From Paracoccaceae bacterium (GTDB lineage: Bacteria > Pseudomonadota > Alphaproteobacteria > Rhodobacterales > Rhodobacteraceae), in the NCBI GenBank assembly GCA_013214715.1, contig JABSSB010000068.1, forward strand, positions 1-8,287: a DNA stretch of 8,287 nt, written 5' to 3'. The notes beneath the pieces are model-generated. The model had not been told where the DNA came from. It saw nothing but the letters and a program-made list of their open reading frames with translations, and searched no databases. This document shows positions 1-5,368 of the stretch, piece after piece (within the stretch, counting starts at the first letter, position 1; every line of letters begins with the position of its first letter). The position numbers and the translations under genes were made by a program.

Positions 1-64
1 GCCCTCCATCTATCATGCTGGATTCGCGAGATGAATCCCCAAACGGATTTGTGCAACAAAGCTC
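1..64 (-). mobile_element. Terminal inverted repeat and end of an IS5-family (IS903-like) insertion sequence, truncated by the window
   Basis: Read on the minus strand from position 63 inward, the sequence AGCTTTGTTGCACAAATC matches 15 of 18 positions of the IS903 terminal repeat as I remember it (GGCTTTGTTGAATAAATC). Just inside lies a perfect 6-bp inverted repeat, GGATTC (20-25) and GAATCC (33-38), with a 7-nt loop. At the very edge the minus strand reads GGAGGGC (7-1), a good Shine-Dalgarno sequence, so a transposase gene probably starts just beyond position 1 and runs away from dnaE. The element would have landed about 44 bp downstream of the dnaE stop codon. The other end and the target-site duplication are outside the window, so the outer boundary at 63/64 is inferred from the repeat alone. 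The 43 bp between the repeat and dnaE (65-107) contain no clear intrinsic terminator. Confidence 0.55.
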
Positions 65-107
65 ATCACACGGCTCAGGGGGCCAACCCTTTCCGGAGCA
101 ATGGGGC

Positions 108-3100
108 TTAGACTTCTTCGACCTCTGCCACGCCATCAATGCTTTTCAGCGCGCCCTTGATCTGAGGGTTGATCGGGAAGTCCTGACCAAGGGCGACATC
201 GACCTCGCCCGGCAGGGCCGGATCGGTCAGGCAGAGGCTTACGGGACCTTTGCCACCGCTTTTGGTGGTGCGCACCGCCTGATCCAGAACGCTGGCAATC
301 AGCGGGACGGTTGCGCTGTCCTCCACAAAGATGCGCAGGGCCGACCCGCCCGCATCCGCGACCACGGCATCAATCGGCCCAATGGATTTGGCCAGCAGTT
401 TCAGCTGATCGGCCTCCATCGTGGCTTCGACCGTCACCACGACCTTGGATCCGGTTTCCAGATAGTCGCGGCTTTTTTCCAAGGTCTCGGAAAAGATCGT
501 CACCTCATAGGCCCCGGTCGGATCCGAGAGCTGCGCAAAGGCAAAGCGGTTGCCGCGCGCCGATTTGCGTTCCTGCCGCCCCGAAACGCGGCCCGCGAGT
601 TTCGCGATGCACGGCCCGCCACGGGTCTTTTCGGTCAGCTCATCCAGCGTCAATACCTGTTTGCGTTTCAGCGCGGGCAGGTAATCTTCGAGCGGGTGGC
701 CCGACAGGAAAAAGCCGATAGCCTTGGCCTCTTCATCCAATCGTTCGGCGGGCAGCCAGTCGCCCATTGGAGACAGGCGCGGTTCGGGCAGGTCATCGCC
801 GGCTTCACCAAAAAGCGAGACCTGGTTCGACCCTTTCTGCTCAAAAATTGCCGCCGAATAGGCCACCAGCGCATCAAGACTCTCGAGAACCCGACGGCGG
901 TTGCCGTCAAGTTGATCAAATGCGCCCGAGCGGGCCAGCATCTCCAGCGGGCGCTTGCCGACCTTCTTCAGATCAACCCGGCGGGCAAAATCAAAGAGCG
1001 TGGCGAAAGGCTTGTCCCTCCCGTCCACCTTGCGACCTTCGGTGACCAGCATCATCGCCTCAACACCGACATTCTTCAACGCGCCCAGCGCGTAGTGCAG
1101 CGTGCCATCGCGCACCACGAAGGTCGCCTCTGACCGGTTCACGCAGGGCGGCGCGTAAGGCAGGTCGAGGCCCTTTTTGACCTCTTCAAAATAGACCGCC
1201 AGCTTATCGGTCAGGTGGATATCGCAGTTCATCACCCCGGCCATGAATTCGACCGGGTGGTTCGCCTTCAGCCAGGCCGTTTGATAGCTGACCACGGCAT
1301 AGGCGGCCGCGTGGGATTTGTTGAAGCCGTAATTGGCAAACTTCTCCAACAGGTCAAAGACCTCGCTGGCTTTCTTGGCATCCACGCCGTTTTCAGCAGC
1401 CCCCTTTTCGAATTTGGGGCGTTCGGCATCCATCGCCTCTTTGATCTTTTTGCCCATCGCTCGGCGCAGCAGGTCGGCCCCGCCAAGGCTATAGCCTGCC
1501 ATGACCTGCGCGATCTGCATCACCTGCTCCTGATAGACGATGATGCCCTGCGTTTCCTCAAGGATATGGTCGATGAGCGGATGGACGGATTCGATCTTGC
1601 GCAACCCGTTCTTGACCTCGCAATAGGTCGGGATGTTCTCCATCGGGCCGGGCCGATAGAGCGCCACAAGCGCCACGATATCCTCGATGCAGGTGGGCTT
1701 CATGCGCTTGAGCGCGTCCATCATGCCCGTGGATTCCACCTGAAACACAGCCACGGTCTTGGCCGCGGCATAAAGCTTGTATGTCGCTTCATCATCCAAT
1801 GGGATGGCGTTGATCTCGTTCACAGCGCCATCGGGCGGATCGTAAAGATGCGTGCCGTCGGCAGCGATATGCAGATCACGCCCTTCAGATTTGATCTGGT
1901 CCACGGCGTTCTGGATCACGGTCAGCGTCTTGAGACCCAGAAAGTCGAATTTCACCAGCCCCGCCTGTTCGACCCATTTCATGTTGAACTGCGTCGCCGG
2001 CATGTCGGAGCGCGGGTCTTGGTAAAGCGGCACCAGAGCGTCGAGAGGCCGGTCCCCGATCACCACGCCCGCGGCATGGGTGGACGCATTCCTCAGCAGC
2101 CCTTCGACTTGCTGGCCATAGGTCAGAAGGCGGTTCACCACCTCTTCGTTGCGGGCCTCTTCGGCCAGACGCGGCTCATCCTGCAACGCCTTTTTGATCG
2201 AGACAGGTTTAACCCCTTCGACCGGGATCATCTTGGAGAGGCGGTCCACCTGCCCATAGGGCAATTGCAAAACCCGGCCCACATCGCGCACGGCGGCTTT
2301 GGACAGAAGCGCACCAAATGTGATGATCTGCCCGACCTTGTCGCGCCCGTATTTCTCTTGCACGTAATGGATCACCTCTTCCCGGCGATCCATGCAGAAA
2401 TCGATGTCGAAATCTGGCATCGAGACACGTTCAGGGTTGAGGAACCGCTCAAAAAGCAGCGAATAGCGCAGCGGATCAAGGTCCGTGATCGTCAGCGCAT
2501 AGGCCACCAGCGACCCCGCACCCGAGCCGCGCCCCGGCCCCACCGGAATGTCGTGATCTTTGCCCCATTTGATGAAATCGGCCACGATCAGGAAATAGCC
2601 GGGAAAGCCCATGCCTTCGATGATGCCCAATTCGAAATCGAGCCGTTCCTGATATTCCTCGACACTGGCCGCATGCGGGATCACGGCCAAACGCGCCTGC
2701 AACCCTTCATTGGCCTGACGGCGAAGTTCCTCGACCTCGTCATCAGCGAACTTCGGCAGGATCGGATCGCGACGATAGGCCATAAAGGCGCAGCGCTTGG
2801 CGATCTCAACGGTGTTTTCCACCGCTTCGGGCAGATCGGCGAACAGCGTCACCATCTCCTGCTGCGATTTGAAATAATGCTGCGGGGTCAGGTGGCGGCG
2901 CGGTTCCTGCTGGTCGACATAGGCGCCTTCGGCGATGCAGATTAGGGCGTCATGCGCCTCATACATGTCGCTGGTCGGGAAATAGACATCATTGGTCGCG
3001 ACCAGTGGCAGGTCCATCGCATAGGCCATGTCGACATGGCCGCGTTCGGTCAGACGCTCGGCTTCGGTCGGGCCGCCCTCACCGGGATGGCGTTGCAGTT

Positions 3101-3620
3101 CCACATACAGGCGATTGTGGAAGATGCCAGCCAGACGCTGCATCAGCGCCTCGGCGGCGGGCCGTTGACTGGCCTGCAAGAGCCGCCCCACCGGCCCGTC
3201 CGGCCCGCCCGACAGGCAGATCAGCCCATCGCCATATTGCGCCAGCTCGCTGAGCGTGACCTGCGGCAATTGCCCCCCCTTGTCGACATAAAGGCAGGAG
3301 TTCAGCTTCATCAGGTTTTCATACCCGGCCTCCGACTGCGCCAGCAGCACCAACGGCGCAGGCTTGCGGGGTTTTTCGCCCGGCGCAGTGTCAACATAGG
3401 CCAGATCAAGCTGACATCCGATGATCGGCTGAAGGCCCGCCCCGGCGGCAGAGACCGAAAACTCCAGCGCTGCGAAAAGGTTGTTGGTATCGGTTACCGC
3501 AATGGCCGGCATGTCGGCCGCGACGCAGAGATCGGGCAGTTTCTTCAGGCGGATGGCGCCTTCAAGAAGGGAGTATTCGGTGTGAACGCGCAGGTGAATG
3601 AATCGGGGATCGCTGGTCAT
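108..3620 (-). CDS. dnaE: DNA polymerase III subunit alpha (replicative polymerase, DnaE)
   Basis: This is the catalytic subunit of the chromosomal replicase, 1170 residues, a normal length for DnaE1. Domains in order: a PHP domain (about 7-290) opening with HLRVHTEYSLLEG; the palm and fingers with GPGRGSGAGS (361-370); the catalytic aspartates D403 and D405 in PDFDIDF and D559 in KFDFLGL; a helix-hairpin-helix region (about 820-905); a sliding-clamp binding motif QVSLF (933-937); and an OB fold (about 1002-1090) with GRVSGRQERKSARG. PHP metal ligands look degraded, with Arg11 where active PHP domains have His and DVY at 211-213 where DVH is usual. Proofreading therefore probably depends on a separate DnaQ epsilon subunit, as in E. 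coli. The frame stays open to 3740, but I chose the ATG at 3620 because MTSDPRFIHLRVHTEYS matches the family N-terminus and the 40 upstream residues are encoded across a palindromic repeat. No clear Shine-Dalgarno sequence precedes this ATG. It is divergent from the xdh operon and functionally unrelated to it. Confidence 0.97.
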   Translation of the reverse strand: MTSDPRFIHLRVHTEYSLLEGAIRLKKLPDLCVAADMPAIAVTDTNNLFAALEFSVSAAGAGLQPIIGCQLDLAYVDTAPGEKPRKPAPLVLLAQSEAGYENLMKLNSCLYVDKGGQLPQVTLSELAQYGDGLICLSGGPDGPVGRLLQASQRPAAEALMQRLAGIFHNRLYVELQRHPGEGGPTEAERLTERGHVDMAYAMDLPLVATNDVYFPTSDMYEAHDALICIAEGAYVDQQEPRRHLTPQHYFKSQQEMVTLFADLPEAVENTVEIAKRCAFMAYRRDPILPKFADDEVEELRRQANEGLQARLAVIPHAASVEEYQERLDFELGIIEGMGFPGYFLIVADFIKWGKDHDIPVGPGRGSGAGSLVAYALTITDLDPLRYSLLFERFLNPERVSMPDFDIDFCMDRREEVIHYVQEKYGRDKVGQIITFGALLSKAAVRDVGRVLQLPYGQVDRLSKMIPVEGVKPVSIKKALQDEPRLAEEARNEEVVNRLLTYGQQVEGLLRNASTHAAGVVIGDRPLDALVPLYQDPRSDMPATQFNMKWVEQAGLVKFDFLGLKTLTVIQNAVDQIKSEGRDLHIAADGTHLYDPPDGAVNEINAIPLDDEATYKLYAAAKTVAVFQVESTGMMDALKRMKPTCIEDIVALVALYRPGPMENIPTYCEVKNGLRKIESVHPLIDHILEETQGIIVYQEQVMQIAQVMAGYSLGGADLLRRAMGKKIKEAMDAERPKFEKGAAENGVDAKKASEVFDLLEKFANYGFNKSHAAAYAVVSYQTAWLKANHPVEFMAGVMNCDIHLTDKLAVYFEEVKKGLDLPYAPPCVNRSEATFVVRDGTLHYALGALKNVGVEAMMLVTEGRKVDGRDKPFATLFDFARRVDLKKVGKRPLEMLARSGAFDQLDGNRRRVLESLDALVAYSAAIFEQKGSNQVSLFGEAGDDLPEPRLSPMGDWLPAERLDEEAKAIGFFLSGHPLEDYLPALKRKQVLTLDELTEKTRGGPCIAKLAGRVSGRQERKSARGNRFAFAQLSDPTGAYEVTIFSETLEKSRDYLETGSKVVVTVEATMEADQLKLLAKSIGPIDAVVADAGGSALRIFVEDSATVPLIASVLDQAVRTTKSGGKGPVSLCLTDPALPGEVDVALGQDFPINPQIKGALKSIDGVAEVEEV

Positions 3621-3675
3621 GGCGGGATGGTAGGCGTGCAGCAGCCTGGATGCCAGAACCCAGGTCGATCTTTTC

Positions 3676-3701
3676 GTCGGGCGGGGTTCACCCCGTCCTA
3701 C
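3676..3701. repeat. REP-like palindrome in the dnaE leader
   Basis: A 26-nt near-perfect palindrome whose inner arms read GCGGGGT and ACCCCGT around a TC loop, with flanking GTCGG and CCTAC. Of 12 paired positions, 10 are Watson-Crick, one is a G-T pair (3681/3696) and one is a mismatch (3678/3699). On the minus strand it begins GTAGGACGGGGT, which resembles a dispersed GTAGGG-type palindrome that I recall from many proteobacterial genomes. That it is multicopy here is an inference. It lies between the candidate dnaE promoter and the dnaE start, so it would be transcribed and would fold in the 5' leader. Translated, it gives the arginine- and glycine-rich stretch that makes the longer dnaE frame implausible. 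Confidence 0.6.
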
Positions 3702-3740
3702 TCTCCCTGCACGGACAGGGGCAGAGGCAATCCGCCGCAT

Positions 3741-3758
3741 TTTTCGCGAAAACGCGAA
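3741..3758. repeat. Overlapping inverted repeats (TTTTCGCGAAAA and TTCGCG-AAAA-CGCGAA)
   Basis: Positions 3741-3752 form a perfect 12-bp palindrome, TTTTCGCGAAAA. The same bases can instead form a hairpin with a 6-bp stem, TTCGCG (3743-3748) and CGCGAA (3753-3758), closed by an AAAA loop. The site falls just downstream of the candidate dnaE minus-strand promoter, about where transcription would begin. It could be a protein-binding site or a 5' hairpin, or it may have no role. No regulator can be named from the sequence. Confidence 0.4.
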
Positions 3759-3765
3759 GCTGTTT

Positions 3766-3792
3766 CAAATACCACCCCTCGGAGGCTGTCAA
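3766..3792 (-). promoter_or_regulatory. Candidate sigma-70 promoter for dnaE
   Basis: The minus strand has a consensus -35 box, TTGACA (3792-3787), followed after 15 bp by TATTTG (3771-3766) as a possible -10; shifted readings with 16 or 17 bp spacing give ATTTGA or TTTGAA. The -10 match is weak, which is common in alphaproteobacteria. Transcription would start near 3758 and give a dnaE leader of about 140 nt that includes both inverted repeats described above. Confidence 0.4.
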
Positions 3793-3798
3793 AACATT

Positions 3799-3828
3799 TT
3801 GAAATCAATCTGTTGCACAGGGCTAGAC
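3799..3828 (+). promoter_or_regulatory. Candidate promoter for the xdhABC operon
   Basis: The plus strand has TTGAAA (3799-3804) and, 18 bp further, CTAGAC (3823-3828); read one base earlier, GCTAGA gives 17-bp spacing. GCTAGAC-like -10 regions are, from memory, frequent in Rhodobacteraceae promoters. The -35 lies only 6 bp from the -35 of the dnaE candidate. The two boxes are arms of a near-palindrome, TGTCAAAA-CA-TTTTGAAA (3787-3804), so the two polymerases or one regulator could interfere with both directions. The -10 assignment is uncertain. Confidence 0.3.
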
Positions 3829-3960
3829 GCCTACACTCACGGCGCATAGAAATTCAGCATCGCTCATATTTGGGGCGCAGTTTTGCTTGCCAGTGCGGCC
3901 CCCACTTTCCTAACCTGCGGTGCAACAACACAACGGCCCGCCTTTCTTCTACGTCGCATC

Positions 3961-3969
3961 GAGGAGAGG
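3961..3969 (+). promoter_or_regulatory. Strong Shine-Dalgarno sequence upstream of xdhA, positioned for the mini-ORF
   Basis: GAGGAGAGG is the best ribosome-binding sequence in the leader. It lies 5 nt before the ATG at 3975, the usual spacing, but 40 nt before the homology-supported xdhA ATG at 4010. The sequence directly before 4010 (GGCGACGGG, 3993-4001) is a much poorer match. Confidence 0.6.
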
Positions 3970-3974
3970 CAGCA

Positions 3975-3992
3975 ATGGGCGCTCATTGGTAA
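3975..3992 (+). CDS. Possible five-codon leader mini-ORF (MGAHW)
   Basis: ATG GGC GCT CAT TGG TAA follows the strongest Shine-Dalgarno sequence in the leader at ideal spacing and ends 17 nt before the xdhA start, in a different frame. If it is translated, ribosomes ending at 3992 could reinitiate at 4010 and so supply xdhA with the ribosomes that its own weak site would not attract. No function is assigned to the peptide. A short ORF of this kind can arise by chance. The alternative is that the Shine-Dalgarno sequence serves xdhA directly through an RNA fold. Confidence 0.35.
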   Translation: MGAHW

Positions 3993-4009
3993 GGCGACGG
4001 GTTTCGGTG

Positions 4010-5368
4010 ATGGATGTCAGGTTTCTTCTCAACGGAGAGACTGTGGAGCTGTCGGACGTGTCTCCGACGCTCACGCTATTGGAGTGGCTGCGCGAGGCGC
4101 GGCATCTGACCGGTACGAAAGAAGGCTGCAACGAAGGCGATTGCGGGGCCTGCACAGTGATGGTCACAGATGTCGAAGGCGTTACGGCGCTGAACGCCTG
4201 CATCCTGTTCATGCCGCAGGTGGACGGCAAGGCTGTGCGCACAGTCGAAGGGTTGGCAGGCCCGGATGGCACGTTGCACCCGGTTCAGCAGGCCGTGATC
4301 GACCATCACGGGTCGCAATGCGGCTTTTGCACACCGGGTTTTGTGATGAGCATGGCCGTAGGTCACATGAACGGCGCGCGGGACCATGACGACCAGCTGG
4401 CCGGGAACCTGTGCCGCTGCACCGGCTATGCCCCCATCGTCCGCGCCTCCGAGACGGTCGAAGATCAGCCTGTGCCCGATTGGATGCAGGATACGCTCCC
4501 CAAGGCAAAGGGCAATCTGATGCAGCCCGAGAGCGTCGAGGACCTTGCCACGCTCTACGCCGCTCAACCCGAGGCGGTTCTGGTCGCCGGGGCCACGGAT
4601 GTGGGGCTGTGGGTGACCAAAGGCTTGCGTGATCTGGACCCGGTGATCTTCCTCAACCGCTGTGCGGAATTGCGCGCGGTCACCGATGGTCAGGACGGTC
4701 TGCGCATCGGCGCTATGGTCGATATGAACCGCCTGCTTGAAATGATGGAAGAGCGCTACCCATCCTATGCCGAAATGCTGCGCCGCTATGCCAGCCGTCA
4801 GGTGCGCGCGGCTGCGACGCTGGGCGGCAATATCGCCAATGGCTCCCCCATCGGGGATAATCCGCCGCCCTTGATTGCCTTGGGGGCCGTATTGCATCTG
4901 CGCCATGGTGCCACCCGGCGCAGCCTGCCTTTGGAGGATTTCTTCCTCGACTATGGTAAACAGGATCGCAAGCCGGGCGAGTTTGTCGAGGCGATCACCA
5001 TCCCCACCCAGCCGGATCGGTTGAAGGTTTACAAACTGTCGAAACGGTTCGATCAGGATATCTCCGCCGTCTGCGGAGCGTTTTCGATTTCGGTGAATGA
5101 GGGTCGGGTGAGCGCGGCGCGCATCGCCTTTGGCGGCATGGCCGGAATACCCAAACGCGCTACAGCGGCCGAGGCAGTGCTAATCGGCCAGGCTTGGACG
5201 CCTGACACGATCGCCACCGCCGCTGCAGCCTTGGCAGACGACTTCACACCGCTGTCGGATATGCGCGCTTCGGCGGACTATCGGCTCGGCACGGCCCAGC
5301 AGATGCTGGAGCGCTATTTCGCCGAGGATACGGGCGATGCGCTGTCTGTGCTTGAGGTGGCACCATGA
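4010..5368 (+). CDS. xdhA: Xanthine dehydrogenase small subunit XdhA (two [2Fe-2S] clusters and FAD)
   Basis: XdhA is the electron-transfer subunit of the cytoplasmic XdhA2B2 enzyme. It takes electrons from the molybdenum centre in XdhB through two iron-sulfur clusters to FAD, where NAD+ is reduced. It has 452 residues (R. capsulatus XdhA has 462). The plant-ferredoxin-like cluster is ligated by C40, C45, C48 and C64, the second by C104, C107, C135 and C137 (CGFC and CRC). The FAD domain follows from about 170, with VAGATD (192-197; the family usually has GGTD, here Ala195) and LGGNIANGSPIGD (271-283), then the flavoprotein C-terminal domain (about 340-440). The ATG at 4010 is chosen because MDVRFLLNGET matches the R. 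capsulatus N-terminus; the frame remains open to 3920 without homology. A GTG directly before it (4007) is possible. The stop overlaps the xdhB start (ATGA). The family match is very strong. Confidence 0.97.
   Translation: MDVRFLLNGETVELSDVSPTLTLLEWLREARHLTGTKEGCNEGDCGACTVMVTDVEGVTALNACILFMPQVDGKAVRTVEGLAGPDGTLHPVQQAVIDHHGSQCGFCTPGFVMSMAVGHMNGARDHDDQLAGNLCRCTGYAPIVRASETVEDQPVPDWMQDTLPKAKGNLMQPESVEDLATLYAAQPEAVLVAGATDVGLWVTKGLRDLDPVIFLNRCAELRAVTDGQDGLRIGAMVDMNRLLEMMEERYPSYAEMLRRYASRQVRAAATLGGNIANGSPIGDNPPPLIALGAVLHLRHGATRRSLPLEDFFLDYGKQDRKPGEFVEAITIPTQPDRLKVYKLSKRFDQDISAVCGAFSISVNEGRVSAARIAFGGMAGIPKRATAAEAVLIGQAWTPDTIATAAAALADDFTPLSDMRASADYRLGTAQQMLERYFAEDTGDALSVLEVAP

Larger units (their letters stand above)
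3952..3999 (+). promoter_or_regulatory. Nested inverted repeats in the xdhA leader
   Basis: An outer 6-bp pair, CGTCGC (3952-3957) and GCGACG (3994-3999), encloses an inner 5-bp hairpin, CAATG (3973-3977) and CATTG (3984-3988), with loop GGCGCT. The inner stem contains the ATG of the mini-ORF. The strong Shine-Dalgarno sequence (3961-3969) lies unpaired between the two stems, and the right arm of the outer stem ends 10 nt before the xdhA ATG. Such a fold could set ribosome access to xdhA. The stems are short and could be chance. Confidence 0.3.
3621..4009. other. Divergent intergenic region between dnaE and xdhA
   Basis: These 389 bp contain no convincing protein gene longer than the five-codon mini-ORF listed separately. 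The half nearer dnaE holds a REP-like palindrome (3676-3701) and a small hairpin (3741-3758). The middle holds the candidate divergent promoters (3766-3828). The half nearer xdhA (about 3835-4009) would be an untranslated leader of roughly 175 nt, long enough for regulation at the RNA level, with a strong Shine-Dalgarno sequence and nested inverted repeats close to the xdhA start. I do not recognise a known riboswitch in it, but I cannot exclude one, for example the xanthine-binding NMT1 class, without a covariance search. Confidence 0.8.

Noticed and set aside
20..38. GGATTC/GAATCC hairpin as the dnaE terminator
   Set aside because: There is no T-run after it on the minus strand, and it lies inside the sequence that resembles an insertion-sequence end, so it is better read as a subterminal repeat of that element.
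1215..2945. A 576-codon open frame on the plus strand opposite dnaE, with others at 15-1133 and 2952-3992
   Set aside because: These are antisense shadows of dnaE caused by high GC and codon bias. The translations are rich in H, R, Q and G with no recognisable family, while the opposite strand carries unmistakable DnaE motifs throughout.
3811..3927. TGTTGCAC (3811-3818) and GTGCAACA (3920-3927) as a paired operator
   Set aside because: An 8-bp inverted repeat separated by about 100 bp is expected roughly once by chance in a region of this length, and nothing else supports it.
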